Below the pieces are notes generated by a model. It ran no database searches. It saw only the letters and a program-made list of their open reading frames with translations, and was not told where the DNA came from. 64,000 bases of DNA from contig JAYQWG010000004.1 in the NCBI GenBank assembly GCA_038150225.1, positions 1-64,000 of the forward strand. Reading direction: 5' to 3'. The position numbers were made by a program, and so were the translations under genes. This DNA comes from Lucifugimonas sp038150225 (lineage in GTDB: Bacteria > Chloroflexota > Dehalococcoidia > Lucifugimonadales > Lucifugimonadaceae). Shown piece after piece: positions 57,420 to 64,000 of the stretch (its first letter is position 1; each line of letters opens with the position of its first letter).

Positions 57420-57454
57420 AGTCGAGGACGATGACATTCCGTCCTCGACTTTTC
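57420..57454 (+). terminator. Hairpin between recA and the CorC-type gene
   Basis: Stem AGTCGAGGAC (57420-57429) / GTCCTCGACT (57441-57450), 11-nt loop, then TTTTC. It ends only 11 nt before the next gene's TTG start, so it either ends the recA transcript or forms part of the following leader. A weaker hairpin (57365-57387) precedes it. Confidence 0.6.
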
Positions 57455-57461
57455 ATATAGC

Positions 57462-58745
57462 TTGACTACATCAATCGTTCTAATCGTATTGGGTCTGTGT
57501 GGTAGCGCATTCATTAGCGCAACCGAAGCCGCAGTCCTTGATGCCAGCCGTTACCGAATCGAGCACAAAGCCGAAGAAGGCGACAAACGCGCACGCCTCT
57601 TGATCAGAATTTTCGATCAGTACGAAAAGTTTTTCGGAACTATCCTGCTGTTCGGAAACCTCTTCAACATCATGGTCGCCTCGGTGGGAACGACTCTTGC
57701 CATTTCCACCATTGGCGGCGGTGAGGCGACGGTTCTCTCGACAGCCGTCGCTACTGCTTTGGCAACAGTCGTAGTTGTGGTTGTCGGTGAGCTTACTCCT
57801 AAAACGGTAGCCGTCACGGCATCTGAGCGCTGGTCGCTCATCACAGCAAGACTCGTTCTCTACCTCATGACCGCTTCCTGGCCATTGGTATTCGCATTCA
57901 CTCTCGTTCCGCGCGGTGTGATGCGCATTTTCGGAGGAAATGGTACGAACACGTCACCGATCGTTACTCCTGGCGAACTACGTACGCTGATCGACCTTGG
58001 TGAAGCTGAAGGCACGGTAGAAGAGAACACTGGTGAAATGCTCGAGAACATTTTTCGATTCGGCGAGATGGAAGTTCGAGACGTAATGACCCCGCGACCA
58101 GAAATCGTTTGGATTCGGTCTGACGCTTCGTTCGTCGAGTTTATGGAGTCATACCGACTTTCGCGCCACACACGATTCCCTGTGTTTGAAACCGATCACG
58201 ACGACGTGGTGGGAATTCTTTCGGTCAAGGACGTACTCGCTTCGTTATCTGAGGCGAAACTCAAGTTCGATCAACCTGTGATCGACCTGATGAGACAAGC
58301 CCACTTTGTCCCAGAAACAAAACTGCTCGATGATCTTTTCGATGAGATGCAAGAATCAGGGCACAAAGTCTCGTTGGTGGTCGATGAGTTCGGTGGTATT
58401 TCCGGCCTGATTACGCTCACGCGCCTGGTCGAGCAAATTGTTGGTCGAACCGGTGAAGAGGGTCTTAAACCTGAGCGACAGTTCGTTACTGTCAATGAGA
58501 ACACTTTCGTTCTGGACGGCGGTCTTCTCATTGGAGAAGCCAACGATGAACTTGAACTCGATATTCCAGAGGGTGAGTACGAAACCATCGCAGGATTCTT
58601 CCTGGAGCAAGCACAGAAGCTTCCAACGGTCGGTTCACGTGTGATGTACGCCAATCTCCGGATGCAAGTAGGTGAAATGGACGGCACCAAGATCAAGACG
58701 ATCAGGGTCCGTCGCATCACCGAACTTGCCGAAGTCACAAGCTAA
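57462..58745 (+). CDS. CNNM/CorC-type membrane protein (DUF21, CBS pair, CorC_HlyC domain)
   Basis: 427 residues. The N-terminal DUF21 region has about four membrane segments (SIVLIVLGLCGSAFISATEAAVLDASRYRI; FFGTILLFGNLFNIMVASVGTTLAIS; VVVVVGELTPKTVAV; LYLMTASWPLVFAFTL). A CBS pair follows (EVRDVMTPRPEIVWI, HTRFPVFETDHDDVVGILSVKDVLA), then the CorC_HlyC domain. Members act in Mg2+ or Co2+ export or its regulation. The start is a TTG without Shine-Dalgarno sequence just after a hairpin; no ATG or GTG is available before an upstream stop. Confidence 0.9.
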   Translation: MTTSIVLIVLGLCGSAFISATEAAVLDASRYRIEHKAEEGDKRARLLIRIFDQYEKFFGTILLFGNLFNIMVASVGTTLAISTIGGGEATVLSTAVATALATVVVVVVGELTPKTVAVTASERWSLITARLVLYLMTASWPLVFAFTLVPRGVMRIFGGNGTNTSPIVTPGELRTLIDLGEAEGTVEENTGEMLENIFRFGEMEVRDVMTPRPEIVWIRSDASFVEFMESYRLSRHTRFPVFETDHDDVVGILSVKDVLASLSEAKLKFDQPVIDLMRQAHFVPETKLLDDLFDEMQESGHKVSLVVDEFGGISGLITLTRLVEQIVGRTGEEGLKPERQFVTVNENTFVLDGGLLIGEANDELELDIPEGEYETIAGFFLEQAQKLPTVGSRVMYANLRMQVGEMDGTKIKTIRVRRITELAEVTS

Positions 58746-58753
58746 GGTCAGTC

Positions 58754-60175
58754 ATGACCAGTTCAGATAGCTTCGTTGAAAATCTTCGAGACGGTCTAGC
58801 CCTGGCTGATGTGCCACCGGACTCAAAGCTCGTGGTTGCATTTTCAGGCGGCCCCGATTCCACGGCACTTCTCGCAGGTCTCGCGAAACTGCGTTGTGAC
58901 ATGTCACTAGATTTACTGGCATGCCATGTGAATCACGGCATTAGGAAAGAGTCTTCGGATAAAGATGCCAGGGCGGCAAGCAAGATCGCCGAGTCGTTAT
59001 CGGTCGAATTCCGACTGTTTGAAAACGACATCCCATCAAAAGCTAAGTCGATCAAGCAGGGAATAGAGCAAACGGCGAGAGAGGTTCGGTATGAACTACT
59101 AGCCGGGGCGGTTGAGCAATTCGGCGCAATCGGAGTGGTGATGGGGCACACACTAGATGACCAGGCGGAAACGACGTTGATGCACGCAGCACGAGGAAGC
59201 GGTCTTAGAGGAATGAGCGGGATGCGTCCGCGCTCCGTACTCAACATCCCGTCTCACCAAGTATTAGTAAACGTGATCCGTCCGCTGCTCGGTGTTCGAC
59301 ACCACGATTGCGTCACATTCTGCGAACTTCAATCGCTCGACTACGTTGTTGATGAATCAAACTCTTCGGATATTTACGCTAGGAACAGGGTCAGGCACGA
59401 TGCGTTACCGATACTAGAACGTGTCTCCCCGGGGGCAACAGCAGCCCTTGCTCGCCTTGCAAGGAACTCTCAGCAGGACCTCGACGCTCTTGATTGGTTC
59501 ACTGACAAAATTGTTACCGATATCGAAGTCGACGACGGTATCTACAGCGTGGCCGGTATTTCAGATTTGCCAGAGCCTGTAGCTAATAGAGTGCTGATGA
59601 GATTGTTCGAAATCGCCTCAGGCAACTTACAGGAACTCGAGCGATCTCATTTAGAGTTGATGAAAGGACTCGTGCAAGGTCGTAGCGGAACGGCGATCGA
59701 TCTACCTCAGGGCATCAAACTGGTGATCGACAAGGACATGTTTCACTTCCGGACACACAACGGATCGGATGACTGCCCGTACCCACCGGCATTTGAAGAG
59801 TCTGAATTCAACGTCCCGTCGCATCAACAGTTAGTAAACGACTGGAAACTGATCACCGAATCCGTACCTCGACCGACGAAACTGAACTCGAAAAATCCAC
59901 TCGAAACTTACACGTCAAACTCGCTTGAAGCTTCAACTTTACGAGTACGTAATCGACGACCGGGTGATCGATTCCATCCACTCGGTGCTACGGGATCCAA
60001 AAAGCTTCAGGATTACTTCATTGACGAAGGACTACCGCGTCGCTGGAGAGATCGAGTACCGATCATCGAAGTCAACTCAGAGATCGCCTGGATTGTTGGA
60101 GGGCGATTATCAGAGTGGGCGAAGGTACAGCCTGGTGATGATCGAGTTGTACGGATTGAGTTAATCCGGGGTTAG
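58754..60175 (+). CDS. tilS: tRNA(Ile)-lysidine synthase
   Basis: 473 residues. The ATP-pyrophosphatase loop is LVVAFSGGPDSTALLAGL (about 26-43), followed by ACHVNHGIRKESSDKDARAAS and MGHTLDDQAETTLMHAARGSGLRGMSGM. The C-terminal domain contains RNRRPGDRFHPLGATGSKKLQDYFID. TilS converts the wobble C of the minor tRNA-Ile to lysidine so that it reads AUA. Its start is 8 nt after the CorC-type gene. Its stop overlaps the convergent gene by 4 nt. Confidence 0.95.
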   Translation: MTSSDSFVENLRDGLALADVPPDSKLVVAFSGGPDSTALLAGLAKLRCDMSLDLLACHVNHGIRKESSDKDARAASKIAESLSVEFRLFENDIPSKAKSIKQGIEQTAREVRYELLAGAVEQFGAIGVVMGHTLDDQAETTLMHAARGSGLRGMSGMRPRSVLNIPSHQVLVNVIRPLLGVRHHDCVTFCELQSLDYVVDESNSSDIYARNRVRHDALPILERVSPGATAALARLARNSQQDLDALDWFTDKIVTDIEVDDGIYSVAGISDLPEPVANRVLMRLFEIASGNLQELERSHLELMKGLVQGRSGTAIDLPQGIKLVIDKDMFHFRTHNGSDDCPYPPAFEESEFNVPSHQQLVNDWKLITESVPRPTKLNSKNPLETYTSNSLEASTLRVRNRRPGDRFHPLGATGSKKLQDYFIDEGLPRRWRDRVPIIEVNSEIAWIVGGRLSEWAKVQPGDDRVVRIELIRG

Positions 60176-61173
60176 AGAACCTGTGAAAGTCTCGGATTGA
60201 CCGACAGACCCGGGATGCGACCGCGCTTGGCGATGTTCCGATTCTCAATTTCCTTAATGTCGGCGGTGAAAGATATCGGGCTGGCAGCGGCGATGTAATA
60301 ACCGACTGCGAACAGGCTGACTGGAGCCTGAGCTTCCACGAACTGGTTGATTCGTTCAGGTGTAATACCACCACTCACGAAAATATCCACGTGGTGGTAT
60401 CCGCCCTGGTCCAACCGTGCCCTGATCTCGTGAACGAGCTCAGGTGTCACTCCACCACGCTCTTTAGGCGTGTCTAGCCGGATTCCGCGCAGACGCTCTC
60501 GCAAAGCCTTGGCAACTTCTAGAGCCTCTTCGGTCTCATCCTTGAAAGTGTCGACCAGAGCAACACGTGGAACTTCAGGTGGCATGTGCTTATCGAAAGC
60601 CATGATTGCCCTTACGGTGTCACCCATCAACAGGACCAGCGAGTGGGGCATTGTCCCCGAAGGTGTAAGTCCGTGCATTTGCTGTGCGACAACGCTGGAG
60701 CTGGACACACATCCACCGACAACTGCCGAATAGTCCATTACACCAACGACTTCGGGATGAACGTGCCTCGCGCCGTACCCAATGATCGGGATACCGTCTG
60801 CGGCAGCAACACATTCCTGAGCGCCAGTCGCCCATCCGGTACATGAAGCTAACGTGCCCAGAATTGCCGTCTCAAACAAACCGAAAGACGCATAGGGAGC
60901 GCGTATTCGAAGTGCCACTTCACCGGCGGATACGTTGACACCTTCGTCCAGCGCCCAAACTTCCCGCCCCGTTTCAGGGAGAACTCTTTGGAGAAGGGTT
61001 TTGACTTCAGTGATACCGCAGAAGGTTCCATCACGCTCGGCGGTAATCTCAACGACTACTTCGGGATTAACCCCTTCGTTTCGAAGGATCGTGAGGGCTC
61101 TGTGGAGTTCGTTGTCGGCCGTGTATCCAGTTAGAACTGAACGACCAATTTCAAAATCACCGGGAGTAGTCAT
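60172..61173 (-). CDS. Nicotinate phosphoribosyltransferase-like protein (short type)
   Basis: 333 residues, shorter than the usual 400-480 of PncB. The order of motifs is that of NAPRTase: GRSVLTGYTAD near the start, YASFGLFETAILGTLASCTGWATGAQEC, GYGARHVHPEVVGVMDYSAVVGGC, TPSGTMPHSLVLLMGDTVRA and the phosphate-binding IFVSGGITPERINQF. It probably makes nicotinate mononucleotide from nicotinate and PRPP, upstream of the NadE step encoded at 51.7 kb. A related pyridine PRTase cannot be excluded from sequence alone. Confidence 0.8.
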   Translation of the reverse strand: MTTPGDFEIGRSVLTGYTADNELHRALTILRNEGVNPEVVVEITAERDGTFCGITEVKTLLQRVLPETGREVWALDEGVNVSAGEVALRIRAPYASFGLFETAILGTLASCTGWATGAQECVAAADGIPIIGYGARHVHPEVVGVMDYSAVVGGCVSSSSVVAQQMHGLTPSGTMPHSLVLLMGDTVRAIMAFDKHMPPEVPRVALVDTFKDETEEALEVAKALRERLRGIRLDTPKERGGVTPELVHEIRARLDQGGYHHVDIFVSGGITPERINQFVEAQAPVSLFAVGYYIAAASPISFTADIKEIENRNIAKRGRIPGLSVNPRLSQVL

Positions 61174-61252
61174 AAATTTCTGCGATTACCGTGCACGCGA
61201 GCTGCGAATACGAACTCTGCAACTCCACTCTAGCTATGACTGGATTTGGAGG

Positions 61253-61987
61253 TCAAGATGCAGATGGCGGTACGGGACGACCTTTGAACCTTAGTCTCAA
61301 CAACCCTTTTACGTCTTCCCAGGCGGTTGAGATTATCTTCACCCGAGTGTCGGGATCGTCTTCCCAACGAACTGGAATCTCCTTTATACGGTAGCCAGCC
61401 TTACCGGCAAGTAACAGGAGTTCGGTGTCAAAGAACCAGGCGTTGTCTTTTGCCAGAGGAACAAGGTTCTCCGACGCCTTCCTCGACACGGCCTTGAATC
61501 CGCACTGAGCATCTCGCCAACCAGTCAGAGGGAACATCATTCGGATCATGATGTTGTAGCCGCGTGACGTTATTTCTCGCTTGAGCGTGCGACCTACAAC
61601 CTCTGAATCTTTCCGAAGTCGAGAACCAATCGCAACGTCATAACCGTTGTCTGCAATCGCAGCGACCAGATCAGGCATGCGATTGATGTCCGTTGATAAA
61701 TCAACGTCCATGTACAGACGAACGTCTGCATCACTTTCGGTCCAGGCTTTTTTCAAAGCCCTACCCCGACCACGCTGATCAAGATGAGTCACTCGCAAAC
61801 TCGGGTATTTCTCAATAAGTTCAGATGCAACTTCCGCGGTTCGATCAGTGGACCCGTTATCAGCGACAACGACCCGCCATTCCCTGTCAGGATGGTTTTT
61901 CACGAATTCAAAAATTTTCTCGATGCAGACAGGTAGCGCGACCTCTTCGTTCAGAACAGGAATGACTATGTCGACTGTCGTTGCCAT
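61253..61987 (-). CDS. Family 2 glycosyltransferase (dolichyl/polyprenyl-phosphate sugar synthase-like)
   Basis: 244 residues from the ATG at 61987 (MATTVDIVIPVLNEEVALP); a start at 62008 would add 7 residues. GT2 motifs are VVADNGSTDRTAEVA, GRGRALKKAWTESDADVRLYMDVDLSTD (DxD motif), AIGSRLRKDSEVVGR and GWRDAQCGFKAVSRKA. The pattern matches DPM1-type synthases that charge polyprenyl phosphate with a sugar. No membrane anchor follows, so it may work peripherally. It is 27 nt after purH, perhaps in the same transcript. Confidence 0.88.
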   Translation of the reverse strand: MATTVDIVIPVLNEEVALPVCIEKIFEFVKNHPDREWRVVVADNGSTDRTAEVASELIEKYPSLRVTHLDQRGRGRALKKAWTESDADVRLYMDVDLSTDINRMPDLVAAIADNGYDVAIGSRLRKDSEVVGRTLKREITSRGYNIMIRMMFPLTGWRDAQCGFKAVSRKASENLVPLAKDNAWFFDTELLLLAGKAGYRIKEIPVRWEDDPDTRVKIISTAWEDVKGLLRLRFKGRPVPPSAS

Positions 61988-62014
61988 TTGAGCCCGCCTA
62001 CCCGGCAAATCCGC

Positions 62015-63562
62015 TTAGTGGTAGAAGTGACGAGTACCTGTGAACAGCATAACCAGTCCAAGTTCGTCAGCAGCATCGATGACTTCCTGGTCTTTCACTG
62101 ATCCGCCCGGCTGAGCAATCGCCACCGCCCCCGCTTTCGCAGCGTTTTCTATTCCGTCAGGGAATGGGAAAAAGGCATCGCTCGCCATTACACAACCTTG
62201 AGCTTCATCACCGGCTGCACGTCCGGCGAGATACACACTGATCGCTCTATTTGGCTGACCTGCTCCCATACCTCGAAGCATATTGTCCTTCGCGAACACA
62301 ATCGCGTTCGAGTGGACAAGCTGACATGCCTTCCATGCAAACTCCATGTCAACGAGCTGCTGATCTGTAGGTTGCTTCTTCGTAACAACCTTCCATTCAG
62401 AAGCACTTTCGATAATGTTGTCCGGTTCCTGGATCAAGGCGCCACCAGTTACGTTTCGGACAGTGAGCAAAGGTGACTTAGATGGCTGTACTTCAAGTAC
62501 TCGAGTCCGCTTTCGCTTGCTGAGAATTTCGAGTGCTTCTGGCTCGTAGCCCGGTGCTGCGATCACGTCGTAAAGTACTCCACGCATGGCATCGGCAGTT
62601 TCTGCAGTAAGTGTTCGGTTGAATCCAACGATCCCACCAAAAGCTGAAATGGTGTCGCCTTCGTACGCCTTTCGATACGCGGTTGCCTGGTCGTCATCAA
62701 GAGCCAATCCGCATGGATTCGCGTGCTTTACTACCGACACACAGTGCTTGTCGCTCGCAGGGAACGAGTTCGCTGCTACCCATGCGGCGTCAGCGTCAAA
62801 GTAATTCAGGTACGACATATCAATGCCGTGCAGTTGCTTCGCATTGACGATTCCGCCTGATTCGCCCGGCGTGACGTACACACCACCCGCCTGATGTGGG
62901 TTCTCACCGTAACGAGGAATCATTACCCTGTTCCAACCAAAGGTGAGCTCTTCAGGGAACAGTGCCGTTTTGTCATCTGACTCGGCAACTTCAGGTTCCC
63001 TCAGGTAAGCAGAAATGAGCGTGTCGTAGCCAGCAACGTGCTGGAACGCCTTAGCCGCAAGCTTCCGGCGTTGAGCCATAGTGACGTCACCGTTGGAAAT
63101 CATTTCACCGACCGTTTCGTAGTCAGCAGGATCAACAACAATTACGACATCTGGAAAATTCTTGGCTGCCGCCCGAGTCATCGCTGGTCCGCCAATGTCG
63201 ATGTTCTCAAGAGCATCGTCCAGAGTCACACCTTCCTTGGCGATCGTCTGTTGGAACGGATAGAGGTTATTAACGACGATGTCGATACCCTCAATCCCCT
63301 GTTCCTTCATTTCCTGGACGTGGACAGGATTGCTTCGCTTACCGAGCAACCCACCATGAATTCGGGGATGGAGCGTCTTTACTCGACCATCGAGAATTTC
63401 AGGAGCGCCGGTCACATCGGCTACTTCAGTGATGTCGAGTCCGGCGTCTTTCAGCTCTTTCGCGGTACCACCGGTACTGATCAACTCAACCCCCGCGTCG
63501 GCGAGTTTTTTTGCGAAGTCGACTAAACCTGTCCTGTCGTAAGCGGATAGAAGCGCTCTCAA
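62015..63562 (-). CDS. purH: Bifunctional AICAR transformylase / IMP cyclohydrolase
   Basis: 515 residues. The N-terminal cyclohydrolase domain has LLSAYDRTGLVDFAKKLADAGVELISTGGTAKEL and the GRVKTLHPRIHGGLLGKR loop. The transformylase domain has RYGENPHQAGGVY, VVKHANPCGLALDDDQATAYRKAYEGDTISAFGGIVGFNR and the closing SDAFFPFPDGIENAAKAGAVAIAQPGGSVKDQEVIDAADE. It carries out the last two steps of IMP synthesis. purM lies just upstream, so the two form part of a purine operon. Confidence 0.96.
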   Translation of the reverse strand: MRALLSAYDRTGLVDFAKKLADAGVELISTGGTAKELKDAGLDITEVADVTGAPEILDGRVKTLHPRIHGGLLGKRSNPVHVQEMKEQGIEGIDIVVNNLYPFQQTIAKEGVTLDDALENIDIGGPAMTRAAAKNFPDVVIVVDPADYETVGEMISNGDVTMAQRRKLAAKAFQHVAGYDTLISAYLREPEVAESDDKTALFPEELTFGWNRVMIPRYGENPHQAGGVYVTPGESGGIVNAKQLHGIDMSYLNYFDADAAWVAANSFPASDKHCVSVVKHANPCGLALDDDQATAYRKAYEGDTISAFGGIVGFNRTLTAETADAMRGVLYDVIAAPGYEPEALEILSKRKRTRVLEVQPSKSPLLTVRNVTGGALIQEPDNIIESASEWKVVTKKQPTDQQLVDMEFAWKACQLVHSNAIVFAKDNMLRGMGAGQPNRAISVYLAGRAAGDEAQGCVMASDAFFPFPDGIENAAKAGAVAIAQPGGSVKDQEVIDAADELGLVMLFTGTRHFYH

Positions 63563-63614
63563 GATTTCCTCGTGATTCTCAGTTCCAGTTAGTTAGAAAA
63601 TAAATATTGGTGGA

Positions 63615-64000
63615 CTAGATTCCTATAAGTCGGGTGCGTTCCTCGCCCGCATCTCGCTTTACGACCTCGCCAACCCTGAATGAGCCGGGAACCGAGGCAA
63701 GCACATCGTCTGCAAGACCCGGCTCGACGATGATGGTCATTCCTACTCCCATATTGAACACACGGAACATTTCGAGATCGTCTACGCGTCCCTGCTCCTG
63801 GATAAACCTGAAAAGCGGCGGAATGTCCCAGGTTGAAATGTCGACATCAGCACCGAGTCCTTCTGCCAGTGCTCGCGGGATGTTCTTGAAGAAGCTACCA
63901 CCGGTGATGTGCCCCAATCCCCGGATCTTGTCAAGAACAGGACTTATGACGTCGAGGTAGCTAACGTGTGTACGCAGAAGCATCTCGCCTAATGTGTCGG
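63615..64000 (-). CDS. purM: Phosphoribosylformylglycinamidine cyclo-ligase PurM, C-terminal part
   Basis: The frame is open to the window edge; about 127 C-terminal residues are seen. LGEMLLRTHVSYLDVISPVLDKI, GLGHITGGSFFKNIPRAL and the closing FRVFNMGVGMTIIVEPGLADDVLA match PurM (AIR synthetase). The enzyme closes the imidazole ring to give aminoimidazole ribonucleotide. It precedes purH on the same strand. The start lies beyond position 64000. Confidence 0.93.
   Translation of the reverse strand, partial: DTLGEMLLRTHVSYLDVISPVLDKIRGLGHITGGSFFKNIPRALAEGLGADVDISTWDIPPLFRFIQEQGRVDDLEMFRVFNMGVGMTIIVEPGLADDVLASVPGSFRVGEVVKRDAGEERTRLIGI

Noticed and set aside
1..64000. CRISPR arrays, prophage, transposases, tRNA or rRNA genes, toxin-antitoxin or defence genes
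   Set aside because: No regularly spaced repeats, no mobile-element or defence protein motifs, and no tRNA-like cloverleaf with conserved T-arm were seen by eye; a covariance-model scan would be needed to be certain about small RNAs.

Overview
The window is 64 kb of bacterial chromosome at roughly 50% G+C. It is gene-dense and mostly housekeeping, with no prophage, insertion sequence, CRISPR array, rRNA or tRNA that I can see. The gene set suggests a free-living member of the Chloroflexota, perhaps near Dehalococcoidia/SAR202. Pointers are a GuaB3-type IMP-dehydrogenase relative, an actinobacterial-style GlnR regulator, a thiolase/DUF35 pair, a Thr/Pro-rich surface protein with a Cys-TM-Arg tail, and many starts with weak or no Shine-Dalgarno sequence. 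The phylum assignment is inference; no rRNA gene is present to test it.

Layout. 1-1.2 kb: the end of a secreted Thr/Pro-rich protein and a convergent, metal-site-degenerate metallo-beta-lactamase-fold protein share a two-way terminator. 1.2-1.9 kb: a possible decayed ORF. 1.9-5.9 kb (+): hrcA, dnaJ, prmA, rsmE, without grpE or dnaK. 5.9-16.6 kb (-): a co-directional run, in transcription order P1-family peptidase, DUF2520 Rossmann protein, panB, panC, surE, NIPSNAP protein, thiolase-like protein, DUF35 protein, argF, der, plsY, gpsA. 16.9-21.8 kb (+): guaB3, hisS, prfA, prmC, separated by REP-like repeats.

21.8-43.0 kb (-): one very long str-S10-spc-alpha cluster of 37 genes, from rpsL to rpsI, with a good sigma70-type promoter at 43.0 kb and a strong terminator at 21.8 kb. 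fusA runs directly into rpsJ with no tuf. L13 and L5 carry histone-H1-like Lys/Ala repeat tails, and S5 carries an Arg/Gly-rich N-terminus.

43.2-53.5 kb (+): a nitrogen-assimilation block. An orphan GlnR-like regulator is followed by glnA (perfect TTGACA -35 box with GAAAC repeats around it), gltB, gltD and glutamine-dependent nadE. 53.6-60.2 kb (+): an HtrA-type lipoprotein protease, a LysR regulator with a perfect 21-bp palindrome upstream, recA with a LexA-box-like dyad, a CNNM/CorC membrane protein and tilS. 60.2-64 kb (-): a nicotinate phosphoribosyltransferase-like gene, a GT2 glycosyltransferase, purH and the 3' part of purM.

The most interesting system-level hypothesis is in the pantothenate segment. 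A self-processing P1/DmpA-NylC-type amidohydrolase is translationally coupled to a DUF2520 oxidoreductase and followed by panB and panC. DmpA-type enzymes release beta-alanine from beta-alanyl amides and DUF2520 proteins resemble ketopantoate reductases, so the operon may contain its own beta-alanine supply and its own reductase in place of PanD and PanE. A second candidate is the thiolase-like protein without the catalytic Cys, next to a DUF35 protein without zinc Cys residues, which suggests an Ltp2-type aldolase rather than a true thiolase.
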